Positions 13,031-23,839 of a stretch of DNA of 64,000 bases are shown piece after piece. Numbering within the stretch: position 1 is the first letter of the stretch; every line of letters starts with the position of its first letter. A program made the position numbers and the translations under genes. Source of the DNA: Epiperipatus broadwayi (taxonomy: Eukaryota > Onychophora > Udeonychophora > Euonychophora > Peripatidae); contig JAQFVV010006271.1 of the NCBI GenBank assembly GCA_028023455.1, forward strand, positions 312,001-376,000, given 5' to 3'. The notes beneath the pieces were generated by a model. That model saw only the letters and a list, made by a program, of their open reading frames with translations, ran no database searches and had not been told where the DNA came from.

Positions 13031-13938
13031 TTTAGTTTCTCATTGTTTGTAGCCACACTTCAAACCATTTATATATATTTTTTTAAATATTGTTTTTTCT
13101 GGAACTTATCTAAATTTTGCACATTAAATTTATGTTATTTTATTCCAGTAATGCATAGCTAATGCAATAACAGTGAATGAGTATTTGTCAGTTTGTGGCT
13201 AAGGTAAATTTGAGAAAGATCTTAAGAGCATTCATAGACTGTCAGCAATTGTCTGACTGGAAAAGTGACTGGGAGAATGCTTTATCCTTTGCTGTTTCTC
13301 TGTGAAGACTACCAGAAAAGTCTCAGTCCAAAAGCAGGCTATTTTTTTCAATGGAGATCTATTTGAGAACTGTTTTACCTATCTTTATATAACTCTTTCT
13401 CTCTTTCTGTCTCTCATTGTTATTACCAATGTTTGAATTGTTACTCAATTACACAACAAAATTTTTGATCACTAATTTACAAGTGTGGCCTTTTAATAAT
13501 CTTTCTTGAAATTTATTTTGTATTTATATGTTAAACTGTCATTCAATTACATTTTTTTAAATAATGCATATCATATTTAAATGAACATTATATTGCTCAC
13601 TGAATTAGTCCAGAAGATGATGGGTTACCCTGATAAATATATTCTTTTTCTAACACTATGATGATCAAATATTCAGATGTCATCCCACATCATGATGAAA
13701 ATGTAACCAATAGCCTTTCATTAAAAGACAAAGGCTTCACACTGCTCTATAAGTGCATTCAAATCATACAATCAGTTATAGTTAATTCGTTGAAGGGGAA
13801 AAAAAATCATTTCATATTACTTGGTATAATGTAGTATAAAAAAATGTGTTGCAGTCAATCATGTGACTTCATATTTAAAGTCACTCTTTTTATAAACATA
13901 AAATTGTCTCAAACCAAAGTGAGATCGAAATCAAGTAG
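13031..13938. other. Non-coding stretch
   Basis: No gene or known repeat is supported here. Sequence complexity rises towards 13.9 kb. Confidence 0.5.
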
Positions 13939-15920
13939 ATTGAGGGGGGGGGGGAGCCATCAATGATCAGATACGTCACTTATTCTAATATTCTGCTAAG
14001 TCGGGGTTTGATTATTATGAGTATTTTATGCCATCCATCACCTCAAAACTGCACTGTGACAATGGAATTACGTGCGCACCTAATTTTCATCCATTAAATA
14101 TAGTAATTATGACTTGACCTTTTTCTCCTCCTAACCCATTATTTATCATCTATTTCTCTAGCTTCAGATTTGTTTTAGTTAACTTTGAGAATTAGAATGG
14201 CGATCTTGTTTGGGGATGATTGATAAAGGCAATGATTATAGTATTATAAAAGCTAATTGAAATTGCTTTTCATTATATTACCTTTCATTAATTAACCGTT
14301 TTCCGGGTATTGCTGATGGGTATACCATCTCAAAAATTTGGAAATAGAAAACATTCATATATATATAATACAGATATACTATATAATATTTTATGAGAGA
14401 GTGTATGTATTTGATTGATATACTTCTAATAAAAGAAACAAAAAAAAGGAGATTCTAACATTAATGCATTATTAACATCCATACGCGGAAGAGAAAAGTG
14501 ATTATTAAAAAAAATAATAATAAAGGAAGTTAAGTAAGACACGCCGCATTACCTCGTTAACGCATGAAAAATAATTAAAATGCTCACAGTTATTTTCAAA
14601 ACTTATTTATTATGAAGGAACTAGAAAAAAATCTTCATTATAATAAAAACATATGTGAGTATATATACTGAAATCACTTCTCCATTTTAGTTACCATAAT
14701 AGAATTTCCAACAATTCACTTTTAAGAGGACCATCCAAAATAATTCGGGTTAAACAACAAAGGAGGAAAAATGTTTGAGGGAAGAGCTAAGGGCAAAGAA
14801 ACCATTGCGACAATTAGCCTGCTTGTAATAACAAGCCGCAAAACGAACATGAAAAGTGTCGTCATTAAAGTATACAGTTAATCATTACCATCTGGAAATT
14901 AATCTATTCCTCCCCAGTAAACTTCAACTATTAACCTATCGTTGAATAACTAAGCCAATAAATAATCAAGTTTTAATTCTTGTAAATGTATTTCGATTAT
15001 TGACAGTATTATAATAAATAAAAAAATATATTCTACACTTTTAACTTTCAAAGGACAGCTTTTAAGTTGCGGTGGATAATAGACGCGTGATCATTTAAAT
15101 GCTGGATACGATTTACCATAAGAAAAGAGGAGCTGGAAAAGCAAACAAAACGTAACTTAAATGTCACTCAACTCCATATCCCGTTTGAAGCAGAGCGCGG
15201 ATGAGTCTTCAGGAAGATTTTATCGGGAATGCAAAGCAATCTGTCACCAACAAAAACAATTAACTCCCCATCTAAGGCAACAAGCAGCAATCATTTATTT
15301 TTGCCTAATAGTTCCTCACAATTTAGAAATATATTTTGCAACTATACAACTAGAAATCAACAATTACAGTATTACTTAAAATATACATTAAAAACATTGT
15401 TTATACTCACTCTTCAAGAGAAGAAATCTCCTCCAACATAAAAACTGACTTATCCAATCAGTCAATCTTTCAGAAAACTGTCCCGTGAATCTCTAGAGGG
15501 CGCTGTACAAAAAAAAATAATAACGACGATAATCCGAGTTGTAGATAACAAAGTGACCAAAAATACAGAATTATATCTAGAATTATAATATAAAATTATT
15601 TGATATATGCTGAGAAATAATAATAATAACTGCTTTTCACTAAATCGTCTTATAAAAAGGACTTTAAAAGCGAAAATGTGAATTCAAATTTAGACTGCTC
15701 TTTTTCAAATGATCGTAGTTTAATGAATAACTCTATTCTTAATTCTGTAAACTCGGGGTTTAGCCTAATTTCTCCGATGTAAATCCCATCAGTCTGTGTG
15801 ACTCAGCCTATGTTAACGAGATCGCCGGGCGTTTAGTCAGAAATGTCTCAAAGGCAATTATATTTTAATCAAAAGAAAGAAAGAAAAGCGCCCTTTGTTT
15901 CTTGTTTTATTTACAACGAA
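13939..15920. promoter_or_regulatory. Candidate conserved regulatory DNA
   Basis: Compared with its surroundings this 2-kb stretch has fewer homopolymers, more CpG and higher complexity, and I recognise no transposon in it. It contains motif-like strings such as AACAAAGG (Sox-like), CATCTGG (E-box), several TAATTA/ATTAATTA homeodomain-like sites, TGACTCAGC (AP-1/Maf-like) and a CTCF-like site. Open frames at 15161-15441 look incidental. This suggests host regulatory DNA or a non-coding exon. The evidence is compositional only. A run of 11 G at about 13946-13956 marks its left edge. Confidence 0.35.
15491..15506 (+). promoter_or_regulatory. CTCF-like motif
   Basis: CTCTAGAGGGCGCTGT fits the core of the CTCF consensus (pyrimidine-AG-R-GGGCGCT). 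It lies inside the complex, repeat-poor stretch. A single motif match is weak evidence, and I do not know that this organism keeps the same CTCF specificity. Confidence 0.3.
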
Positions 15921-17118
15921 AATGAAATTAGTAGACCACTAAAATACTAAAAAGCAACGGATTAATTAAATTCATTAAAGACCAGATTTTTTGTTTATAT
16001 ATAGAAGAAAACGGATAGGAGACAGAAACCACAGAATGTACTTTGATAAATAATAGCAGAAATTAATGCTAATATGTAGAGGGTAAGCAAACAAAATAAA
16101 GAGGAATAAATGATTCACTCCTAAATCGGCAAGTGTAATATTATCTACTTTATCAATAGATATGAATACATTTGGCAAAAAAAAAAAATTGTCTGTGCGT
16201 GTATATATATATCAATTGAGGCAGGGAAGACAGAAATTCAAATTAAGCATCCCACGCAAAAATATAACAAATTTCAGGGAAACTGAGTAGGAAAAATTAT
16301 TTTAATGAGGGTCAAATACACACCTATTTCTGATCAAAACATTTTTTTATTATTATTTAAAAGTATTTTAATGATGTTATGATCTCATTAAAGTATAATA
16401 CTGAAATACTAGAATAGACTCGTCATGATGATCACATGATATTGCAGAAAAATTAACATACATCTATTTCATATGTCTAATTAATTAATGATCTGTAGAA
16501 ACGAACTTTACATTTTTTGACGTTTTCCGTATTATGCAGAAAAGTAAGAGACTAATAGAATATTTTTTTGAATTGCTGCAACTCTTTATAGACATTAAAA
16601 AAATTCAAACTTTATATATATTTTTTAAACATAATCAACTGTTAATAATATTGTGGGAGCAAGAATTGAACAGTAATTTTCTAATAATATTATTTTTTTT
16701 CTTTTTTTCAGGTGTTGCTAGCCTGATGTGGGCTGCTAGCATACAAATTGAACCAACGGTCTTTAAATTTATGGATTTTTAATTTAAACTGATACTTTAA
16801 TGAACCAGGTTATTTTGTCAATAGTTTAGCTGGTAGAACATTATCCTAAATTAAATATTGATTAATCTAAACTACTTATTCAATTTCTATTCTAGCTATC
16901 TCCGGTTAGGCTTAGCAAATCCTAATAAAAAGATCAGAATAAGAACATTCAAAACACTGGATTCAACACTAACCTATATGCTAATAGTAACATTTGGATG
17001 TAATGAGAAAATCATAAAGTTTGAAGTTTTTTTAAATGCCATCATCACACCTTCCATGTACTAATTTTAATATACTGAGGTTTTATACTCTTTTGAAATA
17101 TTAAATAGGCAGGGTCAC
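15921..17118. other. AT-rich stretch, no gene seen
   Basis: No convincing coding sequence. A poly-T tract followed by CAG at about 16700-16711 looks like a splice acceptor, but no conserved exon follows it. Confidence 0.5.
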
Positions 17119-17229
17119 TTAGCGGCTGGAACAAGCATTGCTGCTTTTGTCCCCTACAGTGGATACGTCTGCATGTTTATGCAGAAACAGCACCTCTAGT
17201 GGTGGGAGTACACTAACCCCACAACTACC
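17119..17229 (-). repeat. Solo copy of the terminal repeat that bounds the 57-61 kb LINE
   Basis: About 110 bp ending in CCACAACTACC. It matches the right boundary repeat of the LINE at 61023-61126 over GGCTGGAACAAGCAT, GCTGCTTTT, the pseudo-palindromic TCTG..CAGAAACAGC block and ACTACC. Relative to the LINE's 5' UTR it is in the minus orientation. A second solo copy lies at 52.78 kb. It may be a short non-autonomous relative or an isolated 5'-UTR piece. Confidence 0.8.
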
Positions 17230-17254
17230 TTGATTTATTATCTTTAAAATACCC

Positions 17255-17365
17255 TGCACAGTTTAGCACAGTTGGTAGAGTGAATGGGATGTCCCAGGAT
17301 TGATTCCAGTCCTTGCAGTTCTGGCACCCAAATTTCTTATGATCTCCCAAATAATAAAGCATATG
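17255..17365 (+). repeat. tRNA-derived SINE, family 2
   Basis: TTTAGCACAGTTGGTAGAGTG provides the D-arm/A-box and GGATTGATTCCAGTCC is the B-box region. The body continues through CAAATTTCTTATGATCTCCC to AATAATAAAG, the 3' end shared with other family-2 copies. It is AT-eroded and lacks a clear poly-A and target duplication. Confidence 0.6.
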
Positions 17366-18234
17366 CTTTTTTAAAATCATCTTTAATGTGATTATAAAAT
17401 AATTCTTAACATATCAACTGTTACAATATCAATATGCAATGTTAGAATTGTCGGATACGTTTATACATTTCACACAATATATATAATAAACTGTGGCGAA
17501 CTATCATTAATAACAAACATATATAATCACTTGAATATAGTTTTATTTAATTACTCTTTTGATTCTTCAATCAGAAAACTTAACATACATACACCATTCT
17601 GTCACAGTTTGTATATCTTGATTATAGATAGCACGTGATAGCAATCTCCTTAGGAATGTAAGTAAGAATATAAATTTAAACTTTTAAATTAAGCATCATG
17701 ACTATGAAATATATTGTATGATCATATATATCAACTCCTTTCCCCATATCTATATATTGTTTGTTTTAAATATTATCAGGGTACAATTCATGTAATTTCT
17801 TATAAATATCAAAATAAAATTGCAAATATTTACACCACATGAGATAAAGTTTATGTATTCTGTTGATAGATGAAACTATAAATACTACAAATGCACTGTA
17901 ACAAAAAAGTAAAAGATGTTTATAGTTTACAATACTGAGAGAATTAAAATATATAATCACTGATTACTGTCAAGGAAGTTAGTATGGATTCAATGCTTTA
18001 TGGCAATTGTAAAACCTGGGGTAAATAATAAAAAAGTAAAAAAAAAAATATGTTAAAAATGTGTGTGTAAATCTAAATGCTCCTCATTAAAAAAGGTTCG
18101 TGCTCATTGATTATTTGTGCTTACAATAGATGGCTCTGAGATAGAGTATATCAGGTGAATAATTTCTAATGCAAAAAAAAAAAATAAGTATTTAAAAATG
18201 ATCTATGTAAATATTAATAATTAAATGAATAAGT
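17366..18234. other. AT-rich stretch, no gene seen
   Basis: Only short low-complexity open frames and A/T runs. Nothing further is supported. Confidence 0.5.
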
Positions 18235-18370
18235 CGGTCCGACATAATTTGGTGTAGTAATAGAATGGCGATCTATGGAGTTTTAGACCCTAGTATTGTG
18301 GCTATAGTTCTGTCACCTCTGGGGCTCAAACTTCTTATAAACTTCTAACTATTAAACTATTAGATAATTT
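18235..18370 (+). repeat. tRNA-derived SINE, family 2
   Basis: It starts with ATTTGGTGTAGTAATAGAATG (decayed A-box) and passes a weak B-box (GGCTATAGTTCTGTC). It ends in CAAACTTCTTATAAACTTC then TATTAAACTATT, the family 3' end. It is diverged, with no target duplication recognised. Confidence 0.55.
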
Positions 18371-19156
18371 TTTTATTAATATAAATTCCTAAACAAAAAA
18401 TGTGTAAAAACAAGTATGTGAATAATTGTGAATGGAATAAGTAAGAAAAAAGCTTTTAAATAACCCACAGCACAGCAGAGGTCTCTTCATTAATCTCTCA
18501 CAAAAAAGCAGTGAAGACGGTAATTTTACCAGGTTTGTTAACTGCTGGGGTCTTGATGACTTAAATATTTTTTGATCCTTATTTTTCCCTCTGTCCAAGA
18601 ATAATTGGATATTCATTTACAGACTAACATTGGATGATTAACTAGATTTGAACTACAGACCAGTTACCAAAAAGGAAAATATTAAACTTGGTTGGCGACT
18701 GAAAACATTTTCAAATTTTACTAATCAGAGTACAAATCCCAAGTCATGTTCAAAGCAGATAATAACACTGCTTTTCATAAGTGATTAATCAAAGAGGATA
18801 TATTATCTCTTAATATTGATTATGCAGATATGCAAATGTATAAATAAATTAATTAATGAAGATAATATATAAAAATGGTAATCACTTTGATATATAATGT
18901 ATTTATATAAATTTGTTTACATAATATATACATAATGAAATACTACTACCACTATACTAGTGATGACAAATAAAAATAGAAAATCATATAACATTACAAT
19001 ATCAGCCACAAAAACAAAATTTTACTAAGCATTTTCCATTATCATGGTTTCATCTGTTATAGTTGAAATAATTAATCGATTAGTATTAATAATTACCAGT
19101 TATTGTTAATAATAACCTAGTAAGATAGTCAAAGTGATTAATTTAGTTATTCATAA
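18371..19156. other. AT-rich stretch, unassigned short frame
   Basis: A minus-strand open frame of 75 codons at 18389-18616 has mixed composition but matches no family I know. Otherwise nothing is supported. Confidence 0.4.
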
Positions 19157-19303
19157 TTCTTAATTGCCAATGGTAAATGTAATAAATTTTAATAACATTA
19201 GGTTCACGACTGTCATCAGTAAAATTTAATATATTTCAATACCGTTGAGTTTGTGACTGTCAATAGTAAATGTAATACATTTCGATATGTTGAGTTTGAA
19301 GCT
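19157..19303 (+). repeat. Minisatellite, three 50-bp units
   Basis: Three consecutive units of about 48-50 bp each follow the pattern GACTGTCAATAGTAAATGTA, ATA.ATTTCAATA, then GTTGAGTTTG. The first unit is the most diverged. Short open frames overlapping it (19253-19592) are explained by the repeat and what follows, and I do not treat them as genes. Confidence 0.7.
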
Positions 19304-20088
19304 TCTCTGTATTCCAGAGGAAAGAAGGAATTATATCATTGTTATGTTTTGGGTTCACTTAGTGCTGATTACTATGTTATTGGAAGAGATTGTTTTTTAT
19401 TTATGTCTATCACTAATGTGGCTGACTCATTGTTTTTACATTTTCATTAATTTTACATTATCTGTAAGCATAATGGAGGGTTTAGATATAACAAAGAAAC
19501 AATTTAATGAGCAAATGAATAATTTGAAATCGAAAAAGAAACTAAAAACCATTAGTTGTTTACAAGAAATAAGTATTATTCCTTTTTGCTAAAAGTTAAA
19601 AAAAAAAAAATAAAGAGATGTTTTCCAGCCAAATCACCTGCAGAATACCAATGTTTATCAACAATGCGATATTATAAAAATTTGGAAGAGGTTGAAAAAC
19701 TCATCGTACCTGTTAAAAATTAAAATGTATCAATTATATATTTTACACTTTTTTGGAAGAGAATTTTCAATTAATTCATGACATCCACGTTGCAATTGGT
19801 CATGCTGAGTGAAACAGGATGATGGAAGAGCTTAAGGCAAGGTATAAGAACATTACTGTATGAAATGTTAAGCTATATTTAAATCTTTATAAAAATGTAA
19901 AACTTTTACATAATTAAAGTTTCCCTATTTGTTTCTTATTTCTTATTTGTAAAATTTTATTAAATAATACAACAATAAATTTTAAAAAAACATTAAATAT
20001 TACAAAAAATAACAAATAATATTATACAATATATTTTTTTTACATTTACCAGACTCCTACTGGTAATTATTAATAATTATTTGGTCAG
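19304..20088. other. AT-rich stretch, no gene seen
   Basis: Two overlapping short plus-strand frames end near 19592 and match no known family. A GGTAATTATTAATAAT motif recurs at about 20059, 20660 and 20730, and in a degenerate form near 19090. Confidence 0.45.
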
Positions 20089-20629
20089 TGTGATTTATAA
20101 ATAATATTTTAATTTGCAAAGTGCAGATAGTTGAAAATTGAAATAAATTGAGACACTGCTGAATCTCATTGCACTCGTTAAAATAGCTATCCAACAGCCA
20201 ATCAGATGTCCTGATAGCCATCTAAACAACAATCAAACCCAAACACACAACAAAGATTTTACAAAAAAAGGACGGCCACCCTTCTCTCAACTTTTCTTTC
20301 TATATATCTAAGCCAGTCGCAAGTATTTAGGTTTGAAAGCTTGAAGCTTTAAATATCTTCACAAATAACTCACTGAGTCTAAATCACAAACATATAACGC
20401 GAAATCCTATGATTTACTACGTGGTAGTTTTTTAAAATAAATAACAAGATAATTAGAAAGAAAAGTTGAGAGAAGGGTGGCTGCCCTTTTCCGTAAAATC
20501 TTTGTTGTGTGTTTGGGTTTGATTGTCGTTTAGACGGCTATCGTGACATCTGATTGGCTGTTGGATAGGTATTTTAATGAGTGCAATGAGATTCAGCAGT
20601 GTCTCAATTTATTTCAATGTGATTTATAT
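20089..20629. repeat. Fold-back insertion C: 170-bp inverted arms
   Basis: An 11-bp direct repeat TGTGATTTATA (20089-20099 and 20619-20629) bounds the insert. The unpaired leader is 20100-20136, the left arm 20137-20306 and the right arm 20451-20618. The loop is about 145 bp. The arms match from ATTGAAATAAATTGAGACAC at the outside to AACTTTTCTTTCTA near the loop, with few differences. The right arm ends exactly where the target duplication starts. No coding sequence was found in the arms. Confidence 0.9.
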
Positions 20630-20705
20630 GTATTATTTATCACTTTGACCAAAGAATCCTGGTAATTATTAATAATGGTCCAATGTGATTTTTACATATT
20701 TTTTA

Positions 20706-21137
20706 TCACTTTAACCAAAACACCCAGTAATTATTAATAATAACCAGATTCATTACTTTAATCATAACATATATACAAAACAAAATAGCCTTCCCATCAT
20801 TCAATTTCAGAAACCAACTTCCTTTAACATCAAAAGGTATTTTTATGATGTTGATGACTTTAGATTCAAGAAAATTTATCATCAGAGTTTCTTTTTCTCT
20901 TTTATTTAATTCATTTCTTTCATAAAAGATAAATTCTACATTGTCAAATAATATTTTATGATCTGTATTCAATTCATAATTATACAAAGCTGAGTTATGA
21001 TATCTATTTTTAACTCTACCCATATGAACATTAACTCTTTCATTAAGATTTAATTTATGTTGACATATATAAATTTTATGACAACTGTAAGGAATTTTAT
21101 AAACTATATCAGGAATAAATTTGTTAATAAACATCAC
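20706..21137 (-). pseudogene. Penelope-like element GIY-YIG endonuclease fragment (left copy)
   Basis: An open frame of 143 codons. Near the N-terminus it reads IVYKIPYSCHKIYICQ, which aligns with the GIY-YIG endonuclease start of Penelope-like retroelements (usual form VYKIPCSCGKVYIGQ). It continues NLNERVNVH, ALYNYELNTDHKILFDNVEF and ERNELNKREKETLMI, the expected order of the domain. The second signature motif has Cys in place of Gly (YIC), so cleavage activity is doubtful. The RT domain that normally precedes this in Penelope-like proteins is absent: the frame begins close to the palindrome centre. The domain would make the nick that primes reverse transcription. The assignment is by recalled motif pattern, with good overall agreement. 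Confidence 0.75.
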
Positions 21138-21335
21138 ATGACCACCATCTCTTATGCTTGTGTATAACTGTTGTTAAAACAGGCAAAACTCTCTATATAT
21201 ATATTGCCACACCCAACAAGCTAGAGCTGGGGATATTGGCTGAGTAGGCACTAGATGGGGATTTTATGTACAAGTCTTCTGGCAGTCATTGATTACTCTA
21301 GCTTGCTGTGTGTGGCAATATATATATCGTGAGTT

Positions 21336-21729
21336 TTGCCTGTTTTAATAAATTTGTTAACAATAAGAGTTCAAAAGAGTCAATTGATATCAAATCTATT
21401 CCTGGTGTAATTTATAAGATTCCTTGCAGTCATGTAACATTTATATAGATCAAAATAAATTAAGTCTTAATGAAAGAGTTAAAGTTCATAAGAGTATGGT
21501 TAAAAATAGATATATAAAACTTAGCTTTATATATTCATGAACTGAATACAGGTTATAAAATATTATTTGATAATGTGGAGGCTATCTTTTATGAAAAAAT
21601 GAATTAAAAAGAAGAGTAAAAACATTCTGATGATAAATTTTCTTGAATCTGGGGCCATGCTCTCATGAAGACATCCCTTGATGTTAAAGGAAGTTGTTTT
21701 TTGAAGTGAATGACAGAAAGGCTATTTTG
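21336..21729 (+). pseudogene. Penelope-like element GIY-YIG endonuclease fragment (right copy)
   Basis: This is the inverted partner of the left copy. It is readable only across several frameshifts: SIPGVIYKIPCSH, INLVLNERVKVH-like, ALYIHELNTGYKILFDNVEA, IFYEK, and TLMINFLESGAM-like. It retains the Cys of KIPCS that the left copy has changed to Tyr. Near its start it has about 14 residues (NNKSSKESIDIKS region) that the left copy lacks. The two arms have therefore accumulated different lesions since the palindrome formed. It is dead as a gene. Confidence 0.7.
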
Positions 21730-21924
21730 TTTACATATATATATAAGTTGTTTGTATTTTACTTGAAAAAGTATATTTATTAATAGATGTAACCATGGTT
21801 GTGGAAGAATTTTAGTAAAATTTTGTTGTTGTTTTTTGGCTAGTAAAGTAATGTTATATGATTTTCTATTATATATAAATATACACACATACATTATACA
21901 GAATAAGTAATTAGTCAAGTAAAC

Positions 21925-22275
21925 CAATCTCTTCTTTGGACTGCGAATAAGTAACACTGTTGACAAAAGTTCAATGATGGAATGAATCTATCTATTCATT
22001 AAACTTTTGATGTTTACTATAAGTTTACCCTTGCCAATAATGATGGAAATATAAAGTGAACTCAAATTAATAGAAAATTATATAAAGACAATAAATAAAT
22101 CTCACCTTTAATAACCTTGTTTTAATAATTAAACTGAAGTTAGTAATTGTAAACATTAAATTACCATAGTTCAACGTATATGTATACAATTAATGAAGTA
22201 AATTACTCCCCTTTAGGCTACGAATAAATAACACTCCTATGACAGGTGATCAAGGATAGAATAAATCCAATTGAC
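21925..22275 (+). repeat. Direct-repeat pair of a dispersed AT-rich family
   Basis: Segments at about 21931-21985 and 22211-22265 share CTTTRGRCTRCGAATAARTAA, then a variable gap, then AAT(G/A)GAATRAATC. They lie about 280 bp apart. The same sequence motifs (GTAAATTACTCCC, AGGCTA, AGAATGAATCCACC) reappear at 8.26, 22.4, 39.0 and 41.5 kb. No protein is encoded. Confidence 0.6.
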
Positions 22276-22470
22276 TTTTAATTTAATAATTATAAATACG
22301 TTTTTAATTAAGCTAATAGATTGAGATCATTTTGTATTTCCATCAATGCTGGCAACATCAAAAGTTTAAAAAATAAGTGGACTCATTTTATTCCTGACCC
22401 TTTATTGATGTTGTTATCTATTCGTGGCTTAAGGAAGATCATTAAATACATATACATTGAATTATGCTAT
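22168..22470. repeat. Inverted repeat of the same AT-rich family
   Basis: Left arm about 22168-22275 and right arm about 22365-22470 are diverged reverse complements. They share TTCAATGTATATGTAT, the CTTTAGGCTACGAATAAATA block and AGAATAAAATGAGTCCAC-like ends. No target duplication was recognised. Confidence 0.6.
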
Positions 22471-22863
22471 TTTAATGCTTAATATTTATACTGTAAATAA
22501 AATTATTATTGCATTATTGAAAAGTTAAAATTAAACATTGTTGAAGCTTTGACATAATAATTCAGTTTACCTCAGATTATTTAGCATATGCCATCGTGAC
22601 AACGGTTATTTTTTTCCAAAACATCAGCGTTATCTAAAAAAAAAAAAAATTCGTGGAAAAAAATACAGCCAGTTCTATAGGTCTTGTGACACTTTATGAC
22701 TTCCAAAATTATCTTCAAATAATAAAGAATATGAGCTTTTTCAGCTGCAGATATTTTTTACTAATATGGTTAAAAAAAGGAAAGCATACTGTCAACGTTT
22801 TTAAACATTATATATACATTTCATCTTTAGTTACAAGCATCTATGATGCCTTATTACCACTAC
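22471..22863. other. AT-rich stretch, no gene seen
   Basis: Nothing recognisable. The 85-codon plus frame at 22653-22910 is broken up by poly-A, partly overlaps a SINE tail, and is not supported. Confidence 0.5.
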
Positions 22864-22925
22864 AAGTCGATGCCATTACTCGCTGCCCAGTCAACGCATT
22901 TGACACATGAAAAAAAAAAGTCGAT
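22864..22925 (+). repeat. 5'-truncated tRNA-SINE with 8-bp target duplication
   Basis: The direct repeat AAGTCGAT at 22864-22871 and 22918-22925 brackets a 46-bp insert. The insert ends in GCATTTGACACATGAAAAAA, the tail of the tRNA-derived SINE family 1. Only the tail and a short distorted piece of the body are present. Confidence 0.55.
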
Positions 22926-23103
22926 ATCGTTATTTGTGATTCCTTTATAATAGTTATTTTAATATTGGAGCAATATTAATTCAATTGCTTTAAAACTAAT
23001 TAATATAACTATAAACAATAAAACCCTACACTTTTGTAATTTCTTATCTATTTTTACATATACATATACTAACAGTTTTGATTAAACAACAAACATTATA
23101 TAG

Positions 23104-23209
23104 TCAAGCGTTGGTAGACGAGAGTCATCACAGCTGCCTTACAAGCAGTTGTCCTGGGTTAGCGGGTTCGCTTCCCGGTCGATGGTATCACACATGAGAA
23201 AAAAAAAAA
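23104..23209 (+). repeat. tRNA-derived SINE, family 1
   Basis: This is a whole tRNA-like unit: GCGTTGG acceptor strand, A-box region, anticodon-like arm and a short variable stem. The T-arm is CGGG-TTCGCTT-CCCG with B-box GGGTTCGCTTCC, and the acceptor 3' strand is CGATGG-like. A short tail ATCACACATGAG and poly-A follow. The D-arm carries changes (AGACGAGAGTCATC) relative to the other copies. Confidence 0.85.
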
Positions 23210-23221
23210 CCTTATAAAATA

Positions 23222-23275
23222 CCCCTGTCAAGAACCCCCTCCAAACCCCTGACCATGGTTTTGGGTTCTTATAAA
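23222..23275 (+). repeat. Short copy of the 53.5-54.1 kb terminal repeat
   Basis: CCCTGTCAAGAACCCCCT and CCCCTGACCATGGTTTT match the middle of the 160-bp direct repeats at 53.6 and 54.05 kb. Only about 50 bp is shared. Confidence 0.6.
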
Positions 23276-23572
23276 ATACCATCTTATTATATTATAAACC
23301 TACTAAAAAATTGTCTATTAAGTATATATATATTAAAATTTATTGTATAAATTGTATTTAAAAATAAATAACCTTCAAATATTCGTATTATGAAAATCCT
23401 TTACAAGTCTGACTTGCTGGAGTCTTTTAATTAAACTTGCAAATAATGCCTTCTTATGTCAATGCAATTTTACTAATCAGAAGAAAAATGAATTTGGAAA
23501 TGATTACTTCATAATTATTATTTTATATTATTGGTACTAAATATTTAATAGCAATTGTTTGATTAGAACAAT

Positions 23573-23765
23573 TGCGGAGAACTTTTTCACTGTCAAGGGC
23601 CATTTGTATATTTATAATATCATTTGCAAGCCATACAAAATTACAGACTTAAATGTTAGCCTGCTAATCAAACATTTAAGTAATTTACTCCTTAATCATT
23701 AGGGATACACAATCTTTTCAACTGGCGAGCCAATTTCAACTTGCACTTTTTAAATGGGGGCCATA
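23573..23765 (+). repeat. Two hAT-like terminal sequences in direct order
   Basis: Both GGAGAACTTTTTCACTGTCA..GGGCC (23577-23603) and TTAGGGATACACAATCTTTT..ACTGGCGAGCC (23699-23732, then GGGGGCC at 23757) resemble the terminal pattern of Charlie-type hAT transposons, which run CAGGGGT..CAAACTTTTT..GGCGGGCC. The second lies just beyond the C-terminal side of the hAT transposase fossil. No matching right-hand inverted end or 8-bp duplication was recognised. Confidence 0.4.
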
Positions 23766-23839
23766 ACTTTTTGTGAATCAAAAATAAAATAACATCATTA
23801 TTATGTGGCTGTTGCACATTTAATGACAATTTTTCCAAT

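Larger units (their letters stand above)
20691..21738. repeat. Fold-back insertion H built from Penelope-like sequence
   Basis: A palindrome of about 1 kb. Left arm about 20782-21180 and right arm about 21330-21729 each encode the same GIY-YIG-like segment, oriented head to head, with the C-terminal ends facing outward. A 9-bp direct repeat TTTACATAT at 20691-20699 and 21730-21738 is a possible target duplication, and about 80 bp of leader precedes the left arm. The centre (21190-21345) holds a smaller hairpin. Its loop sequence (GGGGATATTGG, then GAGTAGGCACTAGAT) recurs at 46.8 kb. The duplication is short and AT-rich, so the boundaries are less certain than the palindrome. Confidence 0.75.

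Noticed and set aside
19157-19303. CRISPR-like array
   Set aside because: Units are contiguous and diverged with no unique spacers, in a eukaryotic context.
19287-19592. Plus-strand 101-codon frame as a gene
   Set aside because: It starts in the 50-bp minisatellite, overlaps another frame and has no recognisable domain.
21190-21345. Hammerhead ribozyme in the centre of the Penelope palindrome
   Set aside because: GGCTGAGTAGG is suggestive, but neither strand gives CUGANGA with a helix and GAAA.
23104-23180. Genuine tRNA gene
   Set aside because: Several near-identical copies carry poly-A tails and target duplications, so this is a SINE. The anticodon arm is not convincing.
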